Shown: positions 46,335 through 55,201 of the stretch, piece by piece
How positions within the stretch are numbered: position 1 is the stretch's first letter
Layout of the letters: every line of letters begins with the position of its first letter
Assembly: GCF_010548305.1 (NCBI RefSeq)
Contig: NZ_JAAGLV010000003.1
Span: 62,001 to 126,000, forward strand
From: Streptomyces sp. SID13031
GTDB taxonomy: Bacteria; Actinomycetota; Actinomycetes; Propionibacteriales; Kribbellaceae
Direction of reading: 5' to 3'
Length of the DNA stretch: 64,000 nt
Notes under the pieces: generated by a model
Told to the model about the DNA's origin: nothing
The model's database searches: none
Seen by the model: only the letters and a program-made list of their open reading frames with translations
Position numbers and translations under genes: made by a program

Positions 46335-47162
46335 ATGAACGAGACGGATCTCCAGCTGAGCGACGGCCGGACCCTGCACGTCTACGACACCGGCCGTGGC
46401 GGCCTGCCCGTCTGCTGGCACCACGGCACCCCCAATCTCGGTGCTCCGCCGGAGCCGCTGTTCGAGGTGGCGGAACGGCTCGGGCTGCGGTGGTTCTCGT
46501 TCGACCGGCCCGGGTACGGCGGTTCCACGCCGGCGCCCGGCCGGACGATGGCGTCGACCGCCGATGACCTCGCGCAGGCCGCCGACTCCCTCGGGTTCGA
46601 CCGGTTCGCAGTCGTCGGGTACTCCGGCGGCGGGTCCTACGCATTGGGCAGTGCGGCAACCCTGGGCGATCGGGTGCGCGCCGTCGTCACGCTCGCCGCC
46701 ATCGCGCCGTACGGCGTGGACGGGCTGGATTGGTTCGAGGGGATGGTGCCGTCGGGGGTGGCGTCCTTGCGGGCGGCGCTCGGTGGGCGCGCGGCGAAGG
46801 AGGCGCACGAGGCCACTGGGGTCGAGTACGACCCGGAGTTCACTCCTGCTGACCACGCGACGTTCGACGGCCCGTGGGGCTGGCTGGGCAAGGTTGCCGG
46901 GGGTGGGCTCGACGCCGGACCGTACGGGCTGATCGACGACGACGTCTCCTACGTCACCCCCTGGGGCTGCGAACCGGCCACGATCACGGCGCCGACCCTG
47001 CTCCTGCACGGCGACCGGGACGGGATCATCCCCAGCTCCCACGGCCGCTGGCTCGCCGCCAACTGCCCGACCGCCGAGCTACGAAGCTTCCCGGACGACA
47101 GCCACTTCACCATCGTCAAGCACGCCGAGGCCGGCCTCGACTGGCTGACCACCCACTCCTGA
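46335..47162 (+). CDS. Alpha/beta hydrolase
   Basis: Hydrolase of 275 residues. CWHHGTPNLGAPPEP (oxyanion loop with HG), SFDRPGYGGSTPAPGRT, nucleophile elbow AVVGYSGGGSYAL (Ser), LLLHGDRDGIIP (Asp), and DDSHFTIVKHAEAG (His). The lid region (residues about 125-190) gives no clue to substrate. ATG at 46335 has AAGG upstream; a GTG at 46326 is also in frame. It precedes the ArsR-MFS pair by 57 bases but these have their own promoter. Confidence 0.85.
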   Translation: MNETDLQLSDGRTLHVYDTGRGGLPVCWHHGTPNLGAPPEPLFEVAERLGLRWFSFDRPGYGGSTPAPGRTMASTADDLAQAADSLGFDRFAVVGYSGGGSYALGSAATLGDRVRAVVTLAAIAPYGVDGLDWFEGMVPSGVASLRAALGGRAAKEAHEATGVEYDPEFTPADHATFDGPWGWLGKVAGGGLDAGPYGLIDDDVSYVTPWGCEPATITAPTLLLHGDRDGIIPSSHGRWLAANCPTAELRSFPDDSHFTIVKHAEAGLDWLTTHS

Positions 47163-47183
47163 CCCTGCATTCCAAGCAAGGGC

Positions 47184-47213
47184 TTGACATCTGGTTGACG
47201 CCTGGGTCATATT
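47184..47213 (+). promoter_or_regulatory. Sigma-70-like promoter giving a leaderless transcript
   Basis: TTGACA at 47184-47189, 18-base spacer, CATATT at 47208-47213. The expected start point falls on or beside the A of the ATG at 47220. The exact repeat ATTCCAAGCA flanks it (47169-47178 and 47211-47220), a likely operator for the ArsR product. Confidence 0.6.
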
Positions 47214-47219
47214 CCAAGC

Positions 47220-47822
47220 ATGTCTTTGGAATCTTCGGACGATCCTCGCCGCCGGCGGTTGCTGGACGACCCGCTGGCGATCAGGGCGATGGCACACCCG
47301 GTGCGGCTCGATCTGCAGGCGCTGCTGGGTAAGGAGGGTCCACTGACTGCTGCGGATGCGGCGCGGCGGTTGGGGATCAGCCAGGCGCTGGCGTCGCATC
47401 ACCTGCGGCAGCTGGCGAAGTACGACTTCGTGGAGCCGGCGCCAGGCAAGGACAACCGCGAGCGGCCGTGGCGGCTGGTCTCCACGTCGCAGTCGTGGCG
47501 TGACGCCGAGCTCTCGCCCGAGGCTTCCGCGGCGGCCGACGTGCTGGAGCAACTGCTGGCCGAGCGCGCCTTGGGGGACCTGGCCGACTGGCAGCAGCGG
47601 CGCAGTGCCGGGGACCGGATCTGGTGGGAGAACTCGGGGATCGGACATACCGGGATCTATTTGACCGGCGAGGAACTGGCCGAGATCGAGGCGGCGATCG
47701 TCGCGCTGCTCCAGCGGTACGTCGACGAGCGACCGATCGACGACAAGTCCACCCGGCCACCGGGAAGCCGGCTGGTCGACATCACCCGGATCGTCACCGT
47801 GCACCCCGAGGAGGAGCAATGA
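47220..47822 (+). CDS. ArsR-family winged-helix transcriptional regulator
   Basis: Regulator of 200 residues. The HTH is in IRAMAHPVRLDLQALLGKEG and AADAARRLGISQALASHHLRQLAKYDFVEPAP; the C-terminal 100 residues are a ligand or dimer region. No metal-binding Cys cluster (such as ELCVCD) is present, so it probably senses an organic compound. It likely represses its own operon with the MFS pump. The ATG appears to be the transcript start (leaderless). Stop overlaps the MFS start (ATGA). Confidence 0.88.
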   Translation: MSLESSDDPRRRRLLDDPLAIRAMAHPVRLDLQALLGKEGPLTAADAARRLGISQALASHHLRQLAKYDFVEPAPGKDNRERPWRLVSTSQSWRDAELSPEASAAADVLEQLLAERALGDLADWQQRRSAGDRIWWENSGIGHTGIYLTGEELAEIEAAIVALLQRYVDERPIDDKSTRPPGSRLVDITRIVTVHPEEEQ

Positions 47823-49078
47823 GGAATCTGTGGGAGGTGCTCGCCCAGCGACGGGACTACCGGCTCGTGCTCGGCGCCGGACTGGTGTCACTGACCGGCG
47901 ACTGGATCCTGCGGATCGGGCTCGCGTTCCATGTCTACGCGTTGACCGGCTCGACCCTGGCTTCCGGCGGACTGTTGCTGGCATCGTTCCTGCCGCTGGT
48001 GCTGCTGGGCTCGCTGGCCGGCGTCTTCGTCGACCGGTGGGACCGGCGGCGGACGATGATCATCACGAATGTCCTGCATGCGTTGGTGTTACTGCCCTTG
48101 CTGCTGGTCCGGGACGGCAGCACACTCTGGGTGATCTATCTCGTCATCCTCGCGCAAAGTTGCCTTCAGCAATTTTTCCAGCCGGCCGAGCAGTCGCTCG
48201 TCCCCACCCTGGTCGAGCCCGGGCAGCTCGTCACCGCGAACTCACTGAACAGCCAGGCCGGCGACATCGCCCGACTGGTCGGCGCGGGGCTCGGCGGGGT
48301 GCTCGCGGCGGCGGGCGGCCTGCCCTTGCTCGCCTTGGTCGATGCGGCGACCTACCTGATCGCGATGGCTTTTCTGTTCCGCGTGCGGCAACGGCCCGAG
48401 CGGGTGCAGGTGGAGCGCGCCGGCGGCCTGCGGCCCGCAGTACAAGGGCTGAAGGACGAGTGGGTCGAGGGGATCCGGATCTGCGTGAGCGGGCCGGCGA
48501 TGCGGCTGGTGTTCGTCTTCGGGCTGGTGACCGGCGTCGGGCAAGGGGTGATGAGCACCTTGTTCGCGCCGTTCGTCTCGGCCGAGCTGGGCGGCGACGG
48601 TACGGCGTACGGGCTGATCACCTCGTCGCAGGCGATCGGCGGGATCGCGGGCGGGCTGATCGCGGCCGCCATCGGATCGCGCTTCCCGGCGGCCAAGCTG
48701 TGGGGGTACGGAGCGGTCGCGTTCGGGCTGATCGACCTGGTGATGTTCCTGTATCCCTTGTTCTGGAAGGGTTTGGCGCCCGCCTTCGCCTGCATGATCG
48801 TCGTCGGCGTACCAGGTGCCTTCATGATCGCCGGGTTGATGACGGTGATCCAGCGGCTCACCGACGACGCCTCGCGCGGTCGCGTCTTCGGTGCGCTCTT
48901 CGCGGCGGAAGGCGCCGCGCTCCTGGTGGGCATCGCCGCCGCGGGCGTGCTCGGCGACGTGGTCGGCATCATCCCCCTGCTGGTCATCCAGGGGCTCGGC
49001 TTCTCGGTCGGCGGCCTGGTCGTGCTCAGCCGGCTGCGGATCCTGACGCCGGCTCCGGCTGAGCCCGTCGCTGTCTAG
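47819..49078 (+). CDS. MFS transporter (efflux type)
   Basis: Membrane transporter of 419 residues with 10-12 helices, MFS_3/enterobactin-exporter-like. Typical features: LVLGAGLVSLTGDWILRIGLAF (helix 1), GVFVDRWDRRRTMIITN (loop 2-3 motif A), FFQPAEQSLVPTLV, and a C-terminal half after SGPAMRLVFVFG. GAGGAGGAG precedes the ATG. It is coupled to the ArsR gene and likely exports the compound sensed by it. Its stop codon overlaps that of the convergent CNNM gene (CTAG, 49075-49078). Confidence 0.9.
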   Translation: MRNLWEVLAQRRDYRLVLGAGLVSLTGDWILRIGLAFHVYALTGSTLASGGLLLASFLPLVLLGSLAGVFVDRWDRRRTMIITNVLHALVLLPLLLVRDGSTLWVIYLVILAQSCLQQFFQPAEQSLVPTLVEPGQLVTANSLNSQAGDIARLVGAGLGGVLAAAGGLPLLALVDAATYLIAMAFLFRVRQRPERVQVERAGGLRPAVQGLKDEWVEGIRICVSGPAMRLVFVFGLVTGVGQGVMSTLFAPFVSAELGGDGTAYGLITSSQAIGGIAGGLIAAAIGSRFPAAKLWGYGAVAFGLIDLVMFLYPLFWKGLAPAFACMIVVGVPGAFMIAGLMTVIQRLTDDASRGRVFGALFAAEGAALLVGIAAAGVLGDVVGIIPLLVIQGLGFSVGGLVVLSRLRILTPAPAEPVAV

Positions 49079-50382
49079 TCGATGCTTGCCTGCTCCGAGT
49101 CGCCTGCTGCGACGCGGTGGACCCGGACGCGAGCCACCCGGCGGCCGTCCATCTCCGTCACGGTGATCTTGTAGCCGTCGACGCCACCCTCGTCGCCGAC
49201 CGCGGGGACCCGGCCGAGCTGGGCAGCGACGAAGCCGGCCACCGTCTCGTACGGGCCGTCGGGCAGTTCGACGCCGGTCTCGTCGGCGAAGTCGTCCAGG
49301 TTGAGCAGGCCGTCCACCTCGACGTCGCCGCTGCGCAACCGGGTCGTCTCGGGCGACACCTCGTCGTACTCGTCCTTGATGTCGCCGATCAGCTCCTCGA
49401 CGAGATCCTCGAGCGTGACGATGCCCGCGGTACCGCCGTACTCGTCGAGGACGATCGCCAGGTGCGTGCTGCGCCGGCGCATCTCGGTCAGCGTCGGCAG
49501 CAGCTTGGCGGTGTCGGGAAGCATCAGCACTTCGCGGGCCAGGTCGCCGACGCGCACCGACCGGGTGGCGACCGCCGGGTCGAACAGGTCGCGGACGTGC
49601 ACGAAACCGACGATGTCGTCGGCCGAGCCGTTCATCACCGGGTAGCGCGAGTGCGGCCGCTCCGCGGCGAACTTCACCGCCTTGTACGCCGGCATCTCCG
49701 CGTCGACGAAGTCCACCTCGGTCCGCGGCAGCATCAGCTCCCGGAGCTGGCGTCCACCCGCCTCGAAGACGTCGTCGACGATCCGCCGCTCCTCCTCGCC
49801 GAGCGACTCGTGCGCGGAGACGATCTCGCGCAGCTCCTCGTCCGACATCACCTCGCGGTTCGCGTTCGGGTCACCGCCGAGCGCGCGGACGACCAGGTCG
49901 GTCGACCTGGACAGCAGCCAGATCACCGGCCGGGCGCCGGACGCGATCCGGTCCACCAGCGGCGCCAGGCCGAGCGCGAACGTCTCGGCCCGCTGCAGCG
50001 CGAGCCGCTTGGCCGCGAGCTCGCCGATCACGATCGAGACGTAGGAGATCGCGATCGTGATCAGGATCAGGGCGACCGTGTTCGCCACGCCCTCCGGCAG
50101 ACCGAGGTCCTGCAGGTGCGGCGAAAGGCTGTCGGCCAGCGTCGCGCCACCGAAGGCGGCCGACAGGAAGCCCATCAGGGTCACGCCGATCTGTACGGCG
50201 GACAGGAAGCGGTTCGGGTTCGCGGCGACCCGGGCGACCGTCTCGCCGCGCTTGCCGCGCTGGGAGATCGACTTGAGCTGGCTGTCCCGCAGGGAGACCA
50301 GCGCCATCTCGGCGGCGGCGAAGACGCCACCGATGAGCACGAAGATGAAGATCAGGACGATATTGAGCAGGGTTTCGTTCAT
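49075..50382 (-). CDS. CNNM/CBS/CorC-domain membrane protein (hemolysin C family)
   Basis: Protein of 435 residues. DUF21/CNNM membrane domain with four helices (LLNIVLIFIFVLIGGVFAAAE; FLSAVQIGVTLMGFLSAAFG; TVALILITIAISYVSIVIGELAAKR), two CBS domains (LMLPRTEVDFVDAEMPA and THLAIVLDEYGGTAGIVTLEDLVEELIGDI), and the CorC_HlyC transporter-associated domain at the end (DVEVDGLLNLDDFADETG). Family members handle Mg2+/Co2+ transport. Standard length. ATG at 50382. Confidence 0.93.
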   Translation of the reverse strand: MNETLLNIVLIFIFVLIGGVFAAAEMALVSLRDSQLKSISQRGKRGETVARVAANPNRFLSAVQIGVTLMGFLSAAFGGATLADSLSPHLQDLGLPEGVANTVALILITIAISYVSIVIGELAAKRLALQRAETFALGLAPLVDRIASGARPVIWLLSRSTDLVVRALGGDPNANREVMSDEELREIVSAHESLGEEERRIVDDVFEAGGRQLRELMLPRTEVDFVDAEMPAYKAVKFAAERPHSRYPVMNGSADDIVGFVHVRDLFDPAVATRSVRVGDLAREVLMLPDTAKLLPTLTEMRRRSTHLAIVLDEYGGTAGIVTLEDLVEELIGDIKDEYDEVSPETTRLRSGDVEVDGLLNLDDFADETGVELPDGPYETVAGFVAAQLGRVPAVGDEGGVDGYKITVTEMDGRRVARVRVHRVAAGDSEQASID

Positions 50383-50524
50383 GGCTTGCGGATTCCTAGC
50401 GCCCTCTCCGGATAGACAGGAGAGGACGCGACCTTAGGGCGACGTCCATCGATCAAGAGTACCGGTGGCGGGTCTCACGATGCATGTTCGAAATTGTTGG
50501 TTTACGATGGTTAACGACTGCATT

Positions 50525-50533
50525 TGTCACAAG
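50525..50533. promoter_or_regulatory. Candidate DeoR operator half site, galT upstream
   Basis: TGTCACAAG (with the preceding T giving TTGTCACAA) at 50525-50533. The same 9-mer occurs in inverse orientation upstream of the deoR-type gene at 53893-53901, suggesting a shared binding element. Confidence 0.4.
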
Positions 50534-50571
50534 AGGGTCGATTCTCGGCCTACTTCGGGAAAGGTCGGTTG

Positions 50572-51621
50572 ATGAACACCACCCCGCGCGGCACTCGCCG
50601 GACAGACGCCACCCTGTCCGACGGCCGGCAACTGATCTACTACGACCCGGCCGACGCGCCGGTCCGGGTGCCGCTCGAGGACAGCCGCGGCCTGCCCGAG
50701 CCGAAGCCGCTGGCGGAGTTCCGGATCGACCCGCTGACCGGCGACACGATCACCTTCGCCACCCACCGCAACACCCGGACCTACATGCCGCCGGCCGACC
50801 AGTGCCCGCTCGACGCCAGCAAGCCGGGCAACGCGACCGAGATCCCCGACCACGACTACAACGTGGCCGTCTTCGAGAACCGGTTCCCGTCGTTCTCCGG
50901 ACCCGGCCGGTGCGAGGTGGTCTGCTTCACCAGCGACCACAACCAGTCGTTCACCGAGCTGTCCCAGGGCCAGGCCCGGCTCGTCGTCGACGCCTGGGCC
51001 GACCGGACGGCGGAGCTCAGCGCCCGCCCCGACGTCGAGTACGTCTTCCCGTTCGAGAACCGCGGCCGCGAGATCGGCGTGACGCTGAATCACCCGCACG
51101 GCCAGATCTACGCCTACCCGTTCCTCCCGCCGCGGATCAAGACGCTGATGGCGCGTGCCCGCGAGCACCAAGAAGTTGCCGGGAGCAACCTCTTCGCCGA
51201 CATCCTGGCCGCCGAGCGCAAGGACGGCCGCCGGGTCGTGGCGGAGAACGGGAACTGGACCGCGTTCGTGCCGCAGGCGGCCCGCTGGCCGGTCGAGGTC
51301 CACCTGTACCCGCATCGCCAGGTCGCCGACATCGCCGGGCTGACCGTCGAGGAGCGAGACGACTTCGCCCTGCTGTACCTCGACGTACTGGGCCGTTTCG
51401 ACGGTCAGTACGACGACGACCTGCCCTACATCGCGGCCTGGCACCCGGCGCCGGTCCGGGCGGATCGCGAGCTGGGCTACCTGCACCTGGAGTTGTTGTC
51501 GATCCGGCGGGCCCAGGACAAGATCAAATACCTCGCGGGGTCGGAGTCCGGGATGGGCGCCTTCATCTCCGACACGCTGCCCGAGGACGTCGCCGAGACG
51601 CTGCGGAAGGTTGGCTCGTGA
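50572..51621 (+). CDS. galT: Galactose-1-phosphate uridylyltransferase
   Basis: Leloir-pathway enzyme of 349 residues that exchanges UMP between UDP-glucose and galactose-1-phosphate. Active-site NHPHGQIYAYP holds the HxH nucleophile; VVCFTSDHNQSF and FAAWHPAP-like IAAWHPAPV are conserved zinc/uridyl blocks. ATG at 50572 has GAAAGG upstream; the frame remains open up to 50524. Stop overlaps the galK start (GTGA), so it is coupled to galK. Confidence 0.93.
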   Translation: MNTTPRGTRRTDATLSDGRQLIYYDPADAPVRVPLEDSRGLPEPKPLAEFRIDPLTGDTITFATHRNTRTYMPPADQCPLDASKPGNATEIPDHDYNVAVFENRFPSFSGPGRCEVVCFTSDHNQSFTELSQGQARLVVDAWADRTAELSARPDVEYVFPFENRGREIGVTLNHPHGQIYAYPFLPPRIKTLMARAREHQEVAGSNLFADILAAERKDGRRVVAENGNWTAFVPQAARWPVEVHLYPHRQVADIAGLTVEERDDFALLYLDVLGRFDGQYDDDLPYIAAWHPAPVRADRELGYLHLELLSIRRAQDKIKYLAGSESGMGAFISDTLPEDVAETLRKVGS

Positions 51622-52748
51622 GCAGGTTCGTGGAGTACTTCGGAGTCGAACCCGACGGGTCCTGGCGCGCACCCGGCCGGGTCAACCTGATCGGCGAGCA
51701 CACCGACTACAACGACGGCCTGGTGCTGCCGATCGCGTTGCCGAACCAGATCACCATCACCGCCTCGGCCCGGACCGACGGCCTGATCTCGGTGGCGTCG
51801 GCGGGACAGGACGGGGTCATCTCGTTCTCGCTGGACTCCCTGGCTCCTGGCTCCGTGAAGGACTGGGCTGCCTACCCGGCGGGCGCCGCGTGGGTGCTCC
51901 TGCAGGACAAGTACGAGATCGGTGGCGCCAACCTGCTCGTCGAGTCGGATCTGCCATCCGGTGCCGGCCTGTCCTCGTCAGCTGCCCTGCTGTGCGCGAC
52001 AGCCGTTGCCCTGCTGGGACTGCACGACATCGAGGTCGACCCGGCCGAGGTCGCGCGGCTCGCTCAGCGCGCCGAGAACCAGTACGTCGGTGCGCCGGTC
52101 GGCCTGATGGACCAGATGGCGTCGATGTGCTGCACGGCCGGCCACGCCCTGTACTTCGACATCCGCGCGATGACGACGGACCAGATCCCCTTCGAGCCCG
52201 CGGCCGACGGTCTCGCCCTGCTGGTCGTCGACGTGAAGGCACCGCATCGCCTCGTCGACGGCGAGTACGCGGCCCGCCGCAACTCCTGCGAACAGGCCGC
52301 CGCCCAACTCGGCGTACCGGCCCTGCGCTCGATCGCCTTCGAAGAGCTGGACGATGCCCTGGCGAGGTTGAGCGACGACGTCGACCGCCGCCGCGTACGC
52401 CACGTTGTCACCGAGATCCGCCGCGTCGAGGACGCCGTAGCCCTCCTGCGCGCAGGCAACCTCCGAGCCGTCGGCCCCCTCTTCACCGCCTCCCACGCCT
52501 CGCTCCGCGACGACTTCGAAATCACCGTCCCCGAACTGGACGTAGCCGTAGACACCGCCCTCGCCGCCGGCGCCCTAGGCGCCCGGATGACCGGCGGCGG
52601 CTTCGGCGGCTGCATCATCGCCCTGGTCGAAGCCTCAGCCACCGACACGATCCTGACCGCCATCGACAAGTCCTTCGCCGACCACGGCTTCACCACCCCG
52701 AGCGCCCTGGACGCAACCCCTTCAGCAGGCGCCTCCCGCATCTCCTGA
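51618..52748 (+). CDS. galK: Galactokinase
   Basis: GHMP-family kinase of 376 residues; makes galactose-1-phosphate from galactose and ATP. Motifs: GRVNLIGEHTDYNDG (galactokinase signature), LPSGAGLSSSAAL (ATP loop), and ARMTGGGFGGCII near the C-terminus. GTG start overlapping the galT stop. No galE or transporter is adjacent. Probably controlled by the DeoR-type gene downstream. Confidence 0.95.
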   Translation: MSRFVEYFGVEPDGSWRAPGRVNLIGEHTDYNDGLVLPIALPNQITITASARTDGLISVASAGQDGVISFSLDSLAPGSVKDWAAYPAGAAWVLLQDKYEIGGANLLVESDLPSGAGLSSSAALLCATAVALLGLHDIEVDPAEVARLAQRAENQYVGAPVGLMDQMASMCCTAGHALYFDIRAMTTDQIPFEPAADGLALLVVDVKAPHRLVDGEYAARRNSCEQAAAQLGVPALRSIAFEELDDALARLSDDVDRRRVRHVVTEIRRVEDAVALLRAGNLRAVGPLFTASHASLRDDFEITVPELDVAVDTALAAGALGARMTGGGFGGCIIALVEASATDTILTAIDKSFADHGFTTPSALDATPSAGASRIS

Positions 52749-52925
52749 CGCCGGCGAGGGATGACGAGGAGCGCCGGGCCGGATGTGCTGCTGCCCGGCT
52801 TCGGCTTTGAGCGCGTCGACCAGCGGCTTGGGGAGGCGCAGCAAGGTGGTGACCATCGGCGGATCAACCCATTCGCCGCCGCTCATCTCCGAGCCGGTGT
52901 CATGGCCGGCGTAGTGCTCAGCCAA
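52722..52925 (-). pseudogene. Remnant of a CopG/RHH-type antitoxin gene
   Basis: Reading MAEHYAGHDTGSEMSGGEWV and then VTTLLRLPKPLVDALKAEA, this frame resembles small actinobacterial antitoxins with an RHH DNA-binding segment. After that it runs into Pro/Gly-rich sequence antisense to the end of galK and the expected C-terminal helices are missing. No toxin gene is adjacent. It is likely decayed. Confidence 0.45.
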
Positions 52926-53012
52926 CGTGACCTCGCACCCGAATTGAGCTCACCGAAGTTGAGGCACCTGCGAGGTCGCCGGAGGCGGCGAGCCTTGAAC
53001 CGGCGGGGTGGG

Positions 53013-53828
53013 TCAGGTGGTGATGATCAGGTCGCAGCCGGTTTCGCGCATGGATTTTTTGGCGGACGGGGGGAGGCCGGAGTCGGTGATGACCACGTCC
53101 AGGTCGGACCAGGTGGCGAAGGTGCTCAGGCCTACGGTGCCCCATTTGGTGTGGTCGGCGACGAGGACCACCTCGCGGCTGGCGGCGATGAAGGAGCGGT
53201 TGGTCTCGGCTTCCATCAGGTTCGGAGTGCTGAGGCCGTGTTCTGCGTCTACGCCGTGAGCGCCGAGGAAGAGCATGTCCAGGTGCAGTGACTGCAGGGC
53301 GGCGGTGGCGATCGGGCCGACCAGCGCGTCGGACGGCGTCCGGATTCCACCGATCAGTACTACGGTGCGGTCGGAGCGGCCGTTGCCGTGGAAGACGTCG
53401 GCGATCCGGGCCGAGTTGGTGACGACGGTGAGGTTCTCGACGCGGAGCAGCTGCCGCGCGAGCGCGTAGGTCGTCGTACCGGCGCCGATGCCGATCGCGC
53501 TGTCCGGTTGCACCCGGCGGGCGGCCTCGACGGCGATCGCGTGCTTGGCGGCCGACTCCTGGGTGAGTTTGGCGTCGAAGCCCGGCTCGTGCGCGCTGCG
53601 CAGCCCGACCGAGGTCGCGCCGCCGTGCACCTTGTGCAGCAGGCCGCTGGAGTCGAGGGCGTCCAGGTCGCGCCGGATGGTCATGTCGGAGACACCGAAG
53701 CGGTCGACCAACTCGGCGACCGTGATCGCGCCGCGGCTGTTGACCTCGGCAACGATCGTGGCCTGCCGCTGGGCGGCGAGCTGACCGCCCCGGCCGCGGG
53801 ACGGTTCGGTGGGTCCGGCTGCGTTCAC
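53013..53828 (-). CDS. DeoR family transcriptional regulator
   Basis: Regulator of 271 residues. N-terminal HTH: RQATIVAEVNSRGAITVAELVDRFGVSDMTIRRDLDALDSSGLLHKVHGGA. C-terminal DeoR sugar-phosphate sensor domain: AIGIGAGTTTYALAR, LTVVTNSARIADVF, VLIGGIRTPSDALVGP, and DMLFLGAHGVD. It lies 3' to galTK on the opposite strand and has the TGTCACAAG element also found before galT, so it probably governs galactose genes. GTG start at 53828. Confidence 0.9.
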   Translation of the reverse strand: MNAAGPTEPSRGRGGQLAAQRQATIVAEVNSRGAITVAELVDRFGVSDMTIRRDLDALDSSGLLHKVHGGATSVGLRSAHEPGFDAKLTQESAAKHAIAVEAARRVQPDSAIGIGAGTTTYALARQLLRVENLTVVTNSARIADVFHGNGRSDRTVVLIGGIRTPSDALVGPIATAALQSLHLDMLFLGAHGVDAEHGLSTPNLMEAETNRSFIAASREVVLVADHTKWGTVGLSTFATWSDLDVVITDSGLPPSAKKSMRETGCDLIITT

Positions 53829-53892
53829 ATCTGACAGCCTAAGGTCTGGACTGCTCGATCGCAGTCGGAATCTGTTGATTTGTGTGCCGCTC

Positions 53893-53901
53893 CTTGTGAC
53901 A
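53893..53901. promoter_or_regulatory. Candidate DeoR operator half site, deoR upstream
   Basis: CTTGTGACA at 53893-53901 is the inverse of the TGTCACAAG seen upstream of galT, and lies about 65 bases upstream of the deoR start. Confidence 0.35.
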
Positions 53902-53950
53902 GCCGGTGAAATGGCGTTGCCGCCACGGTCTTGGCTTGTCAGGCTGGGCT

Positions 53951-55087
53951 ATGCGATTCCCCGAGGACGTCCCCACCCTGACCGACGATGGCGTCACGCT
54001 GCGTGCACACACGGTGGCGGACGTCCAGCCGGCGTACGAGATCTGCCAGGACCCGGAGATGCAGCGCTGGACGACGATCCCGGTGCCGTACGTGCTGCAG
54101 GATGCCGCGCACTTCCTGACCGAGCTCATCCCGGCGGGTTGGCGCGAGGGCAACACCTGGGCCTGGGCGATCGAGTACGACGGGCGCTACGCGGGCACGA
54201 TCGATCTGCGCCCCGAGGACGGCAACGTCGGCGAGGTGGGCTTCGCGATGGCGCCATGGGCGCGGGGCAACGGCGTGATGACCCGCGCACTGGGTCTCGT
54301 GGTCAGGTACGGGTTCGAGCGGGGCTGGGACCGGGTGACCTGGCGCGCGTACGTCGGCAACTGGGGCTCCCGGCGGGTCGCGTGGAAGTGCGGCTTCCGG
54401 AATCTGGTGACGATTCCAGCCGGTGGCGTGCAGCGTGGGGTCCGCAGGGACGAGTGGGTCGCGTCGATCGCCCGGGACGACGTACCGGAGCCGCAGGGGA
54501 ACTGGTGGCGGGTGCCGGCGATCGAGGCCGATGGCGTGCGGCTGCGGACGCTTCGCAGTACCGACGCCAAGCGCCTGATGGAAGCCTGCAACGACGCGCG
54601 GACCCAGGAGTGGCTGGCCGGCCTCGCGAAGCCTTACCAGCTGGAGGATGCCGAGGGGTTCATCGAGAGCCGGCAGGAGAATCTCGCGAGCGGCGAAGGC
54701 GTCACCTGGGGGATCGCCGACCCGGACACCGACGAGTTGCTCGGCAACGTGAGCGTGTTCGACCTGAAGAACCGGATCGACAAGACGATGGGCGAGGTCG
54801 GCTACTGGGCGCACCCCGACGCGCGCGGCCGGGGCGTGATGAGCGCCGCGGTCCGGTGCGCGATCGGGCACGCTTTCACCCCGGTCGAGGACGGCGGCCT
54901 CGGCCGGCGCCGGCTGGTGCTGTTCGCTGCCGAGGGCAACACCGCCTCCCAGCGCGTTGCCGAGGTCAACGGGTTCACCCGGACCGGGCGTGAGCGCGCC
55001 GCCAGCCCGGGCCGGGACGGCACCTTCCGCGATCTGCACGCCTTCGACCTGCTGAGCACCGACCGGCTGCCGGGTTCGGGCCGGTGA
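53951..55087 (+). CDS. Tandem GNAT-domain acetyltransferase
   Basis: Protein of 378 residues with two GNAT domains. Domain 1: DGVTLRAHTVADVQPAYEI and GEVGFAMAPWARGNGVMTRAL (acetyl-CoA loop). Domain 2: DGVRLRTLRSTDAKRLMEA and GEVGYWAHPDARGRGVMSAAV. Both carry the RGxG-like pyrophosphate loop, and each ends in an asparagine-containing helix (YVGNWGSRRVAWKCGF; EGNTASQRVAEVNGF). RimJ/RimL-like N-acetyltransferases. ATG 53951. Substrate unknown. Confidence 0.87.
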   Translation: MRFPEDVPTLTDDGVTLRAHTVADVQPAYEICQDPEMQRWTTIPVPYVLQDAAHFLTELIPAGWREGNTWAWAIEYDGRYAGTIDLRPEDGNVGEVGFAMAPWARGNGVMTRALGLVVRYGFERGWDRVTWRAYVGNWGSRRVAWKCGFRNLVTIPAGGVQRGVRRDEWVASIARDDVPEPQGNWWRVPAIEADGVRLRTLRSTDAKRLMEACNDARTQEWLAGLAKPYQLEDAEGFIESRQENLASGEGVTWGIADPDTDELLGNVSVFDLKNRIDKTMGEVGYWAHPDARGRGVMSAAVRCAIGHAFTPVEDGGLGRRRLVLFAAEGNTASQRVAEVNGFTRTGRERAASPGRDGTFRDLHAFDLLSTDRLPGSGR

Positions 55088-55201
55088 ACGGCCGTGAAAA
55101 GTCGTTCGCGGAGGTAACGAATCCGCTCTTCTGGGACCAGTTAGTGACTGACGACACATCTTCCCCTCGCCGTGGAACGTTCTGACTGATTGAATCGACG
55201 A

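Noticed and set aside
52761..53291. Plus-strand frame between galK and the DeoR gene
   Set aside because: Antisense to the regulator, Gly/Arg-rich, no start site or domain.
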